A stretch of DNA of 64,000 bases from positions 1-64,000 of the forward strand of contig VGYX01000008.1 of the NCBI GenBank assembly GCA_016872835.1, in the 5' to 3' direction. The notes below the pieces were generated by a model. The model did no database searches, was not told where the DNA came from, and worked only from the letters and a program-made list of their open reading frames with translations. A program made the translations under genes and the position numbers. This document shows, piece by piece, positions 1 to 12,037 of this stretch. Position 1 is the first letter of the stretch; each line of letters begins with the position of its first letter. The stretch is from Planctomycetota bacterium. GTDB lineage: Bacteria; Planctomycetota; Phycisphaerae; Phycisphaerales; SM1A02.

Positions 1-1156
1 GGGCGTCTTCGGCGGGCATGGCCGGCTCGGGTGCCTCCTTCGGCGGGCTGTAGCAGAGGAAGCAGGGATCGAGCCGCAGGAGGCGCTCGGTGCAGAGGTG
101 CTCGGATCCCGGCGGATCGGTGATCGAGTCGACCACGCGCCAGTCGACCGCGGGCACGCCCGTGGTGTTCGGGTAGCCGATCGCGCTGATGATCACGGGG
201 GCGGGCTTGCTCGCGAGGGAAGGGAGGCGACCAGCCTCGGTGTGCGCCGAGAGCTCCAGCAGCACGTCGATCGATCGCCCCCGAATCGCGGCGTCGAGGC
301 CCTCCATCGACATGCTCGCGCTGGGATGCCAGGCATCGAAGAGTCCCTGGAGCAGCGCCATGCGCTCGTCACCCGGCTTCGGAATGCCGTTCGAGAACGC
401 CTCGAAGGTCATCCCCGAACGTGGCTGCTCCAGAGTCGGCTGCAGGAAGAACGACACCGAGTGATCACCGAGGTCGCCGGACAGCACGCCGACGCGAAGG
501 GAGCGCTCCGGATCGCGCACGGTGCGCGCGGGCTCCATCGGCGCACCGACCGCGTCTCCGTAGCGCCGGTGCTCCGCCACGATCTCGGTCGGAGGTCGCG
601 CCGTGTAGTTCAGGAGCATCAGGAGACTCGAGCGGAGCTTTTGCTTGGCGGGGTTCGCCTCCACGCCACGCCGCAGCACCTCGATCGCCTCGTCGATCTC
701 GCCGGCGCGCGCCAGCGCGAAACCCAGGTTGCCGGCGGCCGCGGGCAGGTTCGGCGCCAGCGCCAGCGCCCGACGTCCGGCCTCGATGGCGCGTGGCGTG
801 TCATCGACCTCGAGATAGACCACGCTGAGCGCGATCCAACCGAGCAGGTAGTCCGGATGCATCGAGAGCAGCTGCTCCCATTGGGAGACCGCGTCGCGCG
901 GCCGCTTCGAGTGCAGGAGCGCATTCGCGTAGTTGTGCCGGAACGCGGCCCGATCCGGCACCATCGCGATCAGTCGCTCGTAGTGCACGATCGCCTCGGC
1001 GGAGCGACCGGCGTCCTGCAGCAGCGTGCCCAGCAGGTTGATCGCGTCCAGATCCTTCGGACGCATCTTGATGTGAAGCCGCACCATCGACAGTGCGGCG
1101 TCGATGCGACCGGCCGCCGCCTCGCGCTGCGCGCGATCCCAGATGGTGTCAGCCAT
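1..1156 (-). CDS. TPR-containing O-GlcNAc transferase-like (GT41) protein, 3' end truncated by window edge
   Basis: Reverse-strand translation from ATG at 1156 (MADTIWDRAQREAAAGRIDAALSMVRLHIKMRPKDLDAINLLGTLL...GYPNTTGVPAVDWRVVDSITDPPGSEHLCTERLLRLDPCFLCYSPP) runs open off the left edge; same domain layout as the two next paralogs. Absent from the ORF track because no stop lies in the window. Confidence 0.85.
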   Translation of the reverse strand, partial: MADTIWDRAQREAAAGRIDAALSMVRLHIKMRPKDLDAINLLGTLLQDAGRSAEAIVHYERLIAMVPDRAAFRHNYANALLHSKRPRDAVSQWEQLLSMHPDYLLGWIALSVVYLEVDDTPRAIEAGRRALALAPNLPAAAGNLGFALARAGEIDEAIEVLRRGVEANPAKQKLRSSLLMLLNYTARPPTEIVAEHRRYGDAVGAPMEPARTVRDPERSLRVGVLSGDLGDHSVSFFLQPTLEQPRSGMTFEAFSNGIPKPGDERMALLQGLFDAWHPSASMSMEGLDAAIRGRSIDVLLELSAHTEAGRLPSLASKPAPVIISAIGYPNTTGVPAVDWRVVDSITDPPGSEHLCTERLLRLDPCFLCYSPPKEAPEPAMPAEDA

Positions 1157-1186
1157 GGCGGACGCGCTCCATGGACAGGGTCCGGC

Positions 1187-2023
1187 TCACGAGGGATGCA
1201 CCGCGCGCGCCTGCGCGTGGACCGCGAACACGCGCAGCCAGCGCACGCTCGCGCGCTTGGGCCGCTGGCGCGCCTTGCGGGCGTCGAGCCACTTGTGCAC
1301 GATCCACAGACCGATCACCACCGCCAGCGTGACCGCGACCGCCACCATGATCTGGTGGAACGTGTCGGTCACGCCGGCCTTTTCGGCGGCATGGAAGGCG
1401 AGCCATCCGATCATCATCTGCAGCGGCGCGGTGATCAGCACGCACATGCCTTCGACCAGCAGCAGCTTCCACCACGCCATGTGCAGCAGGCCGCACATGG
1501 TGATCACCGGGGTGCGCGTGCCGGGAATGAAGCGCGCGGCCAGCAGCACCCATGCGCCGCGCTCGTCGATCTGCCACTTGATCTCGAGCAGACGCCGAGG
1601 ATGGAAGACGCGCTTGAACCAGCGGGTGTGCATCACGCGCGTGCCGAAGGTGCGGCACATCCAGAACCAGCCTGCGTCGCCCAGCACGATGCCGAGGTAC
1701 GCGGCCGCCGCGAATTCGCCGAAGAGCGCCCAGTCCTGCGCCGCCATCCAGCCGGCGGGAATCAGGATGAAGTCCTCGCTCAGATGCAGCCCGATGCCGC
1801 TGACGATGAAGGCCACGAAGATCGCGATCGCGCCGTACTTCTCGATGCCTTCGCGGATCCATGCGGGCATGGCGGGCGCGGCGGACTCCCTCGACGCCGC
1901 GGCATCGGCCGGAGCGGCCTGCGCGGCGGGTGTGGTGGCCGTGTCCTGCATCGCCGCAGCCGGGCTCCAGGTCATCAGCAGGAACGCCAGGAGCGCGCCA
2001 AGGCTCAGCCGAAGGATCGTCAT
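1187..2023 (-). CDS. DedA family (SNARE-associated) membrane protein
   Basis: MTILRLSLGALL... start; IEKYGAIAIFVAFIVSGIGLHLSEDFILIPAGWMA...LGIVLGDAGWFWMCRTFG...RFIPGTRTPV typical of DedA. Start overlaps the stop of the upstream gene (ATGA). Confidence 0.85.
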   Translation of the reverse strand: MTILRLSLGALLAFLLMTWSPAAAMQDTATTPAAQAAPADAAASRESAAPAMPAWIREGIEKYGAIAIFVAFIVSGIGLHLSEDFILIPAGWMAAQDWALFGEFAAAAYLGIVLGDAGWFWMCRTFGTRVMHTRWFKRVFHPRRLLEIKWQIDERGAWVLLAARFIPGTRTPVITMCGLLHMAWWKLLLVEGMCVLITAPLQMMIGWLAFHAAEKAGVTDTFHQIMVAVAVTLAVVIGLWIVHKWLDARKARQRPKRASVRWLRVFAVHAQARAVHPS

Positions 2024-3753
2024 GCGAGCGACGAGTATAGTTCTGCGAGCGAGGTGCACAGGCGCGTGGCGTAGGCGTGTGCATCGAGCAGCGGCGAGGT
2101 GCGCAGCGTGTCGCGCATCGAGCCGCGCAGCGAGACCAGTCGCGCGCGATCCTTCGCAAGTCCCGTGGCGATCCTCACGAACTGCTCCGCGTCACGCGCG
2201 ACCCACGCGCCGAATCCGGCGGCCTGCAGCAGACTGGATGAGACGCGCGCGGCGTGCCGCGCTCCCTGCAGCGTGACCACGGGTACGCCCATCCACAGGG
2301 CCTCGCAGGTGGTGGTGGTGCCGTTGTAGGGGGTCGCGTCCAGCGCGACATGCACCTCGCCGTACAGAGCCAGGTGGGTGGCACGATCAAGCCGCGCATC
2401 ACGCAGCTCGATGCGGGAGTCGTCGATTCCGGCAGCCTCGAAGCGACGCCGCACGGCATCTTGGATCGTCGCGTCCTCCAGGCCGATCGACTTGAGCAGC
2501 AGGCGCGACTGCGGCATGGCCTGAAGCACCCGCGCCCAAAGGTTCACCGTGCTGGGCACCAATTTCGCCACGTTGTTGAAGCTGCCGAAGGTCAGGGGCG
2601 CGGATTCGGCTGGCATGGAGGGTTCCACGGCCTCGCGCGGCGGGGAGTAGCACAGGAAGCAGGGGTCCAGACGCAGCAGCCGTTCGGTGCACGCCCCATC
2701 GAAGCCCGGCGGATCCGTGATCGAATCCACCAGGCGCAGATCGATCGCGGGCACGCCGGTCGTGTCCGGGTAGCCGATCGCGGTGACGAGCAGCGGTGCG
2801 GGCTTGCGTGCGAGCGCCGGCAGCCGGTTGTCGCTCGTGTGCCCGTTGAGTTCAAGCAGCACGTCGATCTTCTCGTGTCGGATCAGCGCGTCAAGCGCGG
2901 CATCATCCATCGCATGGACATCGTGCCAGGTGCGCACGAGCGCGCGCAGATGCTCGCGGGTGGGATCGGTGCTCTGGTAGGGTGAGTTCGAGAACACGAC
3001 CAGGTCGACCGTGTCCGGTGCGTTCGCCAGCAACGGTTCCACGAAGAATCCCACCGAGTGGCCGCGGAGATCCGCGGAGAGCACGCCGATCCGCAGGCGC
3101 GCAGCGGGCCGTCGGGGCGGTGGGGGCCGTGGTGCGGGAAGTGTCGCACCGAACGCCCGATGCGCCTGCAGGATCGATTCGGGTTCGCGCTCGGTGTACT
3201 GCAGCATGAGCAGCATGTTCGAACGCAGCTCATGCGCCTGTGGATGCCCGACCAGGAACGACTCGATGGCGGCAAGCGCGGCATCGGTCTCGCCGGCGCG
3301 CGCAAGGGCAATCGCGCGGTTGCTGGCCAGACTCGCCGAGTTCGGGTGGTGCGCAAGACCCTCGCGGGCGATGCTGGCCGCGTTCGCCACGTCTCCCGTC
3401 ACGATCAGCGCCGCGGTGAGGCTGAGCCATGCGTCCTCATGCGCCGGATCCAGCGCGATCGCGCGGCGCATGGCGGCGATTCCGTCGGCAGATCGGTTCG
3501 CGCGCATCAGGGCATCGGACAGTCGAAGCTGCAGCAGGGCGCTGCCAGGCTCCAGTTCGCAGGCACGCTGGAGCTGGTGCGCCGCTTGCGCTGGCTCGTT
3601 GGCCTGCAGCAGCAGCAAGCCCAGCAGCTCGCACGCCTCGGGATCGCGCGGGCGCATGCGCTGGCGCATGCGCGCCGACGCGATCGCCTCGTTCAGTCGG
3701 CCGGATTCGGCCTCCTGCACGGTGCGCATCCAGAAGTCGCTCGGCATGCGCAA
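2020..3753 (-). CDS. TPR + GT41 O-GlcNAc transferase-like protein
   Basis: N-terminal TPRs; C-terminal SADLRGHSVGFFVEPLL, FGSFNNVAKL, HVALDATPYNGTTTTCEALWMGVPVVTLQGARHAARVSSSLLQAAGF motifs of Glyco_transf_41. Confidence 0.88.
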   Translation of the reverse strand: MRMPSDFWMRTVQEAESGRLNEAIASARMRQRMRPRDPEACELLGLLLLQANEPAQAAHQLQRACELEPGSALLQLRLSDALMRANRSADGIAAMRRAIALDPAHEDAWLSLTAALIVTGDVANAASIAREGLAHHPNSASLASNRAIALARAGETDAALAAIESFLVGHPQAHELRSNMLLMLQYTEREPESILQAHRAFGATLPAPRPPPPRRPAARLRIGVLSADLRGHSVGFFVEPLLANAPDTVDLVVFSNSPYQSTDPTREHLRALVRTWHDVHAMDDAALDALIRHEKIDVLLELNGHTSDNRLPALARKPAPLLVTAIGYPDTTGVPAIDLRLVDSITDPPGFDGACTERLLRLDPCFLCYSPPREAVEPSMPAESAPLTFGSFNNVAKLVPSTVNLWARVLQAMPQSRLLLKSIGLEDATIQDAVRRRFEAAGIDDSRIELRDARLDRATHLALYGEVHVALDATPYNGTTTTCEALWMGVPVVTLQGARHAARVSSSLLQAAGFGAWVARDAEQFVRIATGLAKDRARLVSLRGSMRDTLRTSPLLDAHAYATRLCTSLAELYSSLA

Positions 3754-3765
3754 AGCCTATCGCGC

Positions 3766-5487
3766 TCACGCGCCGGCGCGCAGATTCTCGAGCGCCGCGA
3801 GCACGCGCTGCGCATAGGCGGGACCGTCCAGCAGCGCGGAGCTGCGCAGGCGTTCGCGCATCGAGGTTCGCAGCAGGGCAAGACGCGATCGATCCGCCGC
3901 CAGGTCGGCGGCCACGTGCGCGAAGTCCGCCTCATCCTTGGCGATCCACTCGGGGAATCCGGCGGCCTGCAGCAGGCTGGCCGAGACACGAGTTGCATGA
4001 CGATCGCCGAGCGTGGTGACCACCGGCACGCCCATCCAGAGCGCCTCGCAGGTGGTGGTGGTGCCGTTGTAGGGGGTGGTGTCGAGCGCCACATGCACGC
4101 GGGCGTAGGCGTCGAGATGCTCGCGCCGGCCCGTCGTCAGATCGAGCGTTTCCACGCGCATGGGATCGATGCCCTCGGTCGCAAGCGCCTGCAACAGCAC
4201 GCCGCGCGTGACACGGTCGGCGAGTCCGGCGCTCTTCAGCAGCAGTCGCGAGCCCGGGACGGCGGTCAGCACCCGTGACCACGCCCGTGCGGTGCGCGGA
4301 CCGATCTTCGACGCGTTGTTGAAGCTGCCGAAGGTGATCGGGGCGTCCGCGGCGGGCATGCGCGGTTCCGGCGCCTCCTCGGGCGGCGTGTAGCACAGGA
4401 AGCAGGGATCGATCCGCACCAGTCGTTCGGTGCAGCGATCCTCAGTGCCGGCGGGATCCGTGATCGAGTCGACCATTCGTGCGTCGATGGCGGGCAGTCC
4501 CGTGGTGTCCGGATAGCCGATCGCCGTCACGATGACGGGCGCGGGCTTGCGCGCGATCGCCGCGAGTCGATGTCCGGTGGTGTGACCCGAGAGTTCCAGC
4601 AGGACGTCGATGCGCTCGGTGCGAATCAGCGCGTCGAGCGTGGCGTCGTCCATCGTCGTGACCTCGTGCCAGCGGCGGCAGCGCGCGCGGATGCGCTCCG
4701 TCACGCCGTCCGCCCATGCCCTGGGTGCGCCGGAGAAGGCCACCAGTTCCATGCCAGTGGGGGTATGCATGGCGAGGGACTGCACGAAGAAGCCCACGGA
4801 GTGCGCGCGCAGATCGCTCGAAAGAAGTCCCACACGCAGCGGCTCGCCGGGTCGGCGCGGGAAGCGCGGTGGATCGGGGCGGGGCAGGTGCTCGCCGAAG
4901 GCACGATGCGCACGCAGCACCGAGGCCTGGTCGCGTTCCACGTACTGCAGGCCCATCAGCAGCTCGGATCGCATCGCGGCGTCGGACGGGTGGCGCGCCA
5001 CGAAGGATTCCAGCAGGGCCATCGCCTCGTCACGCCGCCCCGCACGCACCAGCACGGTGACGCGCGTGTTCACGTACATGCCCATGTCGGGTCCAAGTTC
5101 GATTCCACGGGCGCTCGTGGCGAGCGCCTCGTCGATTTCGCCCAGCTGCAGATGGCACGACGCCATGCCCATCCAGCCGCCGGGATGTCCGGGTGCCATC
5201 GCCATGGCGCGCTCGAAGCCCTTGCGCGCTTCGGCCGTGGCCCCGTCGACGAACTGCGACCCCGCGAGGTTCAGCCAGTGCAGGGGATTGTCAGGCGCCA
5301 GGTCGCACGCGCGTCGCAACTGCTGCAGGCCCTGCATCGTCTCGCCCGCGCGCCGCAGCATCAGGCCGAGCGCGGATGCGGCGTGATCGTCTTGCGGGCG
5401 GATGCGCACCTGCATGCGAAGCGCGGCGACCGCCTCGTTCAGGCGGCCCTCGCGAGCCAGCTGCCGCGCGCGCTGCAGGGCGTCCAT
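3766..5487 (-). CDS. TPR + GT41 O-GlcNAc transferase-like protein
   Basis: Same architecture: SSDLRAHSVGFFVQSL, ITFGSFNNASKIGPRT, HVALDTTPYNGTTTTCEALWMGVPVVTTLGDRHATRVSASLLQAAGF. Confidence 0.88.
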   Translation of the reverse strand: MDALQRARQLAREGRLNEAVAALRMQVRIRPQDDHAASALGLMLRRAGETMQGLQQLRRACDLAPDNPLHWLNLAGSQFVDGATAEARKGFERAMAMAPGHPGGWMGMASCHLQLGEIDEALATSARGIELGPDMGMYVNTRVTVLVRAGRRDEAMALLESFVARHPSDAAMRSELLMGLQYVERDQASVLRAHRAFGEHLPRPDPPRFPRRPGEPLRVGLLSSDLRAHSVGFFVQSLAMHTPTGMELVAFSGAPRAWADGVTERIRARCRRWHEVTTMDDATLDALIRTERIDVLLELSGHTTGHRLAAIARKPAPVIVTAIGYPDTTGLPAIDARMVDSITDPAGTEDRCTERLVRIDPCFLCYTPPEEAPEPRMPAADAPITFGSFNNASKIGPRTARAWSRVLTAVPGSRLLLKSAGLADRVTRGVLLQALATEGIDPMRVETLDLTTGRREHLDAYARVHVALDTTPYNGTTTTCEALWMGVPVVTTLGDRHATRVSASLLQAAGFPEWIAKDEADFAHVAADLAADRSRLALLRTSMRERLRSSALLDGPAYAQRVLAALENLRAGA

Positions 5488-5518
5488 GCCCGCAGCCTAG
5501 CGCGACCCGAGAATGAAA

Positions 5519-5544
5519 GCGGCCCGCTCCGGAGAGCGGGCCGC
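5519..5544 (-). terminator. Rho-independent terminator downstream of hppA
   Basis: 11-bp perfect inverted repeat gcggcccgctc-cgga-gagcgggccgc followed on the minus strand by TTTCATT. Confidence 0.75.
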
Positions 5545-5568
5545 GTGGGGTTCAGGTTGCCGCGGCGA

Positions 5569-8064
<2,496 letters not shown>

Positions 8065-8183
8065 TGGATGGGGATCCCTCTTGTGTGTCCGGGAACTCGC
8101 GTTCCCATCGAGGGGCGTAAGGGTACTGGGCTCTGGAGGTTCCCGCAACGCCTTCGGTCGATTGCCTGCGGTAGGGTGCCCCC

Positions 8184-9191
8184 ATGCTGGGAAACCGCCT
8201 TCGCAAGCGCCACGATCAGTTGCGGAAGTGGGCCGCGCGCGCGGGCGTCGAGGCGTTCCGGCTCTACGAGCGCGACATTCCCGAATTCCCGCTGGTGGTC
8301 GACTGGTATGCCGGTGACGTGGTGGCCTGGCTGCAGCCGCGTACACGCGACGACACGTCCGAGAAGGCCGCGGAGCACCGTGCGCGTTGCGTGCAGGAGA
8401 TCCGCGAGGGTCTGGAACTCGAGAAGGGCCGGCTCTTCCTGAAGACGCGGCGTCGGCAGCGGCACCGCCGCGAGGGCGCCGAGGACGAAGGCTCGGGCCA
8501 GTACGAGCGCACGGGCGAGGCGAACGCCGTGCGCGTGATCGGCGAGCAGGGACTGAAGTTCGAGGTGAATCTGAGCGACTACCTCGACACGGGCCTGTTC
8601 CTCGATCATCGCGTGACACGCGACCTGGTGCGGCAGCGCGCGCAGGGCAAGCGCGTGCTGAACCTCTTCGCCTACACCGGAAGCTTCACCTGCTACGCGC
8701 TGGCGGGTGGCGCGGTGGCGACCACCACGGTGGACCTGTCGAACACCTATCAGGCGTGGACCGAGCGCAACATACGGCTGAACGGCTTCGAGCCCTCGCG
8801 CGATCATCGCCTGATCGCGGCCGACTGTGTGGAGTGGATCGCCCGTGGTCCGCGCAAGCGCGAGCAGTACGACATCGTGGTGTGTGACCCGCCCACGTTC
8901 TCCAACAGCAAGCGAATGGCCGCGGACAGCTTCAGCATTGACCGTGACTGGCCGCAGCTGCTGGCGAACCTGGTGCCGTGGCTGAGCGAGGACGCGACGG
9001 TGTGGTTCAGCACGAACTCGCGAGGGCTGGAGTTCGACGCGGCACGGCTGCCAGCGGGCTACGCGGCGCGTGACATGACCGAGCGCACGCGCGCCCTCGA
9101 CTTCACCGAGGCCGAGGGGCACCGCGCGTGGCTTGTGGCGCGGCAGGCCACGTTCGATTCGTGGAAGAAGCCGCGTGAGCCGACGGCGTGA
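8184..9191 (+). CDS. RlmK/RlmI-like class I SAM-dependent rRNA methyltransferase
   Basis: NLSDYLDTGLFLDHRVTRDLVRQRAQGKRVLNLFAYTGSFTCYAL...DYIVVCDPPTFSNSKRM-type motifs; resembles the C-terminal RlmK half of RlmKL as a stand-alone protein. Confidence 0.85.
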   Translation: MLGNRLRKRHDQLRKWAARAGVEAFRLYERDIPEFPLVVDWYAGDVVAWLQPRTRDDTSEKAAEHRARCVQEIREGLELEKGRLFLKTRRRQRHRREGAEDEGSGQYERTGEANAVRVIGEQGLKFEVNLSDYLDTGLFLDHRVTRDLVRQRAQGKRVLNLFAYTGSFTCYALAGGAVATTTVDLSNTYQAWTERNIRLNGFEPSRDHRLIAADCVEWIARGPRKREQYDIVVCDPPTFSNSKRMAADSFSIDRDWPQLLANLVPWLSEDATVWFSTNSRGLEFDAARLPAGYAARDMTERTRALDFTEAEGHRAWLVARQATFDSWKKPREPTA

Positions 9192-9197
9192 GCGGCT

Positions 9198-10373
9198 TCA
9201 GTCGCCGACCCACATCAGGAATTCCGGTTTGTCCGGCAGCGTGGCCACGGGCTTGTCGTCGGCCTTGCCGTCCTTCAGCTCGAAGCGCAGGATCTGCTTG
9301 CCTTCGCGGCTTCCCACGTAGAGCCACTCGCCTTTGAGGGCCAGTCCGCTCGGCGCCTTCAGGTCCGCGTCGCCCTTCTTCACGAAGGTGTCCACGCTGC
9401 CGTCGGCCAGCTTCACGCGATAGATCGAGTCGGTGCCGTTGTCGCCGATGTAGGCGGTCTGTCCATCGGAGGCGAAGAGCACCTGAATGGGGTGCTTCAA
9501 CCCGTGGCTCTCGTCGGCGAGCACCTTCACGCGGCGGCCGGTGGTGGTGTCGTAGCCGCTCACGCGCGAACCCGAGCGGTCGCACGCGTACAGCAGGCCG
9601 TCAGGCCCGAACGCGATGCCGCGCACCTCAACGAGTCCCTCGGGGCTGGTCTTGGCGTTGGGCACGATCACGCCGGGCCGTAGGTCGGCAAGGTGGCTCA
9701 TCGAGACCGGCGGCGAGAGCGGTTGGCCCGCATTCGGCTGGCCCACGCCCACGTACCTCGTCACGGTGTTGGAGTCCTGATTGCTCACGTACACCTGTCC
9801 GTCGGCGCCGATCGCCATCTGGTACGCGTGCACCATCGCCGGATTCGCGGGGCCGAGCACCGTGAAGTTGCCCACGAAGGGGTACTGGCCCTGCGCGTCC
9901 TTCGGGCCGAAGCGCAGGATGCGCGTGTCCTTCATGAACGCGTTCACCGCCAGAAAGCCGCCGTCAGGCAGTGGCGTGAGTCCGCGCATCGAATGTGGCG
10001 CCGGTCCACCGGGGCCGTCGGCGAGAGGCTGGTTCACGGGACCCTTCACATTCCCCTCGCCTGTCACGCCCCACACGCCCTGCGGCTTTCCGTGCTCGCC
10101 GTGCATGGTGACGAGCCAGCAGACCTCGCCCGGATTGGCGGTGTGGTCATGCGTGCGCTTGTCGGCCTTCTTGCCCGCATCCTTGTCACCCTTGTCCTTG
10201 CGTTGTTTCGAGCTGTCATCGCCCGCATCCTGCGCGGGCAGGGCCGCCTCGCTTGCGGCGCGTACGCGTGACTTGCGATGCGGCTTGCCGTCACCGCACC
10301 CAAGCGCGCCTGTGGCGAGCGCCAGCGAGGTCAGGCAGGCGAGCAGGGCGAACGATTTTCGACGACACGTCAT
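9198..10373 (-). CDS. Lipoprotein with NHL/SMP-30-like beta-propeller repeats
   Basis: Start MTCRRKSFALLACLTSLALATGALGC (lipobox ATGALGC); repeated GxDGxVYVSNQDSNTVTRY, FGPDGLLYACDRSGSRVSGY, SDGQTAYIGDNGTDSIYRV blades. Confidence 0.75.
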   Translation of the reverse strand: MTCRRKSFALLACLTSLALATGALGCGDGKPHRKSRVRAASEAALPAQDAGDDSSKQRKDKGDKDAGKKADKRTHDHTANPGEVCWLVTMHGEHGKPQGVWGVTGEGNVKGPVNQPLADGPGGPAPHSMRGLTPLPDGGFLAVNAFMKDTRILRFGPKDAQGQYPFVGNFTVLGPANPAMVHAYQMAIGADGQVYVSNQDSNTVTRYVGVGQPNAGQPLSPPVSMSHLADLRPGVIVPNAKTSPEGLVEVRGIAFGPDGLLYACDRSGSRVSGYDTTTGRRVKVLADESHGLKHPIQVLFASDGQTAYIGDNGTDSIYRVKLADGSVDTFVKKGDADLKAPSGLALKGEWLYVGSREGKQILRFELKDGKADDKPVATLPDKPEFLMWVGD

Positions 10374-10437
10374 GGAATACTCCGGAGGATGCGCGGACGG
10401 CCCGGGCAAGATACCCTCCAACGATAGGAGGCTCTTG

Positions 10438-11238
10438 ATGATCACATCTGCCCGGATCAGCGTCATTTTCGCTTGTGCAGCCTGCTGTGCCGCGGCGTTC
10501 GCCAGCGTGGATGGCACGGTCGGCCCGATTCACTCGCTCGCGGGAAAGACGGCCGCCCCGGAGGGCAACGCAGGCTCCCACGGCCGACTGCTTGGAAGCT
10601 TCGACCAGTTCACGCACGTCTGGTTCATCACCCGGCTTGTGGTGGGACTGGTGCTCAGCGTGCTGCTGGCGCTGCTGATCGCGGCACACCCGCGCCGCAG
10701 CACGCGGCTCGATCCGCTCAGCGATCTGGAGGAGCGCAAGACGCTGATCCTGATGGGCATGGTAGGTGCGGTGGTGGCCGAGCTCGTCAGCGTGGAGAGC
10801 ACGATGGCGCTGGTGATCTTCGGCATCGGTGGACTGATCCGCTTCCGAACCATCCTGCGCAACCCCAAAATCACCGGCAAGGCGATCCTGGTGGTGCTGA
10901 TCGGTCTGGCATGCGGACTTGGCCAGTTCGCCACCGCGATCTTCGTGACGGCCTTCGCGTGGGCGCTCATCATGTGGCTTGAGAGCCACCTGAGCGCACG
11001 CATCAAGGTCCGCGTGCACGAGCGCATCAATCTGCACGACGCCTATGTCGCGGTGCTGGAATACCTGCGCGCCAAACATTGCCGCGTGAAGAGCAGCATG
11101 CTGGTCGAGGGCAAGCATCAGGTCGTGGCGATGATCCACTACCCCTCGGGGCGTGATCCCAAGGCGATGGAGACCGACCTGAAGGCCGCCATGCCGCGCG
11201 GCGGCGAGGGCTGCGACGTGGAGATCGAGGTCGAGTGA
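10438..11238 (+). CDS. Membrane protein, MgtC/DUF4956-like
   Basis: ATG at 10438; ERKTLILMGMVGAVVAELVSVESTMALVIFGIGGLIRFRTILRNPKITGKAILVVLIGLACGLGQF with soluble C-terminal domain. Confidence 0.6.
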   Translation: MITSARISVIFACAACCAAAFASVDGTVGPIHSLAGKTAAPEGNAGSHGRLLGSFDQFTHVWFITRLVVGLVLSVLLALLIAAHPRRSTRLDPLSDLEERKTLILMGMVGAVVAELVSVESTMALVIFGIGGLIRFRTILRNPKITGKAILVVLIGLACGLGQFATAIFVTAFAWALIMWLESHLSARIKVRVHERINLHDAYVAVLEYLRAKHCRVKSSMLVEGKHQVVAMIHYPSGRDPKAMETDLKAAMPRGGEGCDVEIEVE

Positions 11239-11266
11239 TCGCGCCCGGTGCGCAGGGCGTGGGGCG

Positions 11267-12037
11267 TTGAGCGGGCACGGGCTTGCCATCGAGGTGCGTG
11301 GGGCAGCCGTGCGCTTCGGCACGGTCGAGGCGCTCGCGGGCGCGACGATCGACATCCGCGCGGGAGAATTCCTGGCGATCGTGGGGGATTCGGGCGGGGG
11401 CAAGACCACGCTGCTTCGCGCGATCGGCGGACTGCTGCCGCTCGCGGGCGGATCGATCGCGTTCCATGACGCGCGCGGTCGTTCGGTGCGTCCCGGCCCG
11501 CGCGACCTTGGCTTCTGCTTTCAGGAGGGACGCCTGCTGCCGTGGCGCACGGTGCTGGCGAACGTCGCGCTGCCGCTTGAACTCGAGGGAATGGCGCGCG
11601 AGGAGCGGCTTCAGGCCGCAGCCGGGATGCTTGCGCGCATGCACCTGCAGGGTGTGGAGCAGCGCATGCCGCGCGAACTCTCCGGTGGCATGCGTATGCG
11701 CGTCGCGATGGCCCGCGCATTGGTGACTCGACCGCGTGTGCTGCTGCTCGACGAGCCTTTCGGCGCGCTCGACGAGGTCACCCGGCAGGCGCTGGACGAG
11801 GAGTTGCTGGTGCTGGTGCGCGAGACGGGTGCCACGGCGGTGCTCGTCACGCACTCGATTCAGGAAGCGGTGGCGCTGGCGGACCGCGTGTTGGTCCTGC
11901 GAGGTCGGCCGGGTGTCTCGCTTGCGCCGATCGCGATCGATCTTCCGGCGCGTGACGAGTTGACGCGACTCTCGGTCGGGTTCGCCTCGCTGTGCGCGCA
12001 GGTGCAGGCGGGTCTGCGTGGCGGAAGGGTCGCGTGA
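11267..12037 (+). CDS. ABC transporter ATP-binding protein (NitT/TauT/ThiZ-like)
   Basis: TTG start; Walker A GDSGGGKTT, LSGGMRMRVAMARAL signature, LLLDEPFGALDEVTR Walker B. Confidence 0.9.
   Translation: MSGHGLAIEVRGAAVRFGTVEALAGATIDIRAGEFLAIVGDSGGGKTTLLRAIGGLLPLAGGSIAFHDARGRSVRPGPRDLGFCFQEGRLLPWRTVLANVALPLELEGMAREERLQAAAGMLARMHLQGVEQRMPRELSGGMRMRVAMARALVTRPRVLLLDEPFGALDEVTRQALDEELLVLVRETGATAVLVTHSIQEAVALADRVLVLRGRPGVSLAPIAIDLPARDELTRLSVGFASLCAQVQAGLRGGRVA

Noticed and set aside
98-2074. 658-aa plus-strand ORF and similar long antisense ORFs (1104..2276, 3058..4278, 4570..6285)
   Set aside because: His/Arg/Gln-rich low-information translations antisense to motif-bearing GT41 and DedA genes; typical of GC-rich codon-position bias.
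2299-4080. The ~35-nt identical block shared by the two complete GT41 genes, considered as a mobile or recombination repeat
   Set aside because: It encodes the conserved YNGTTTTCEA catalytic-region motif, so it is explained by paralogy and purifying selection.
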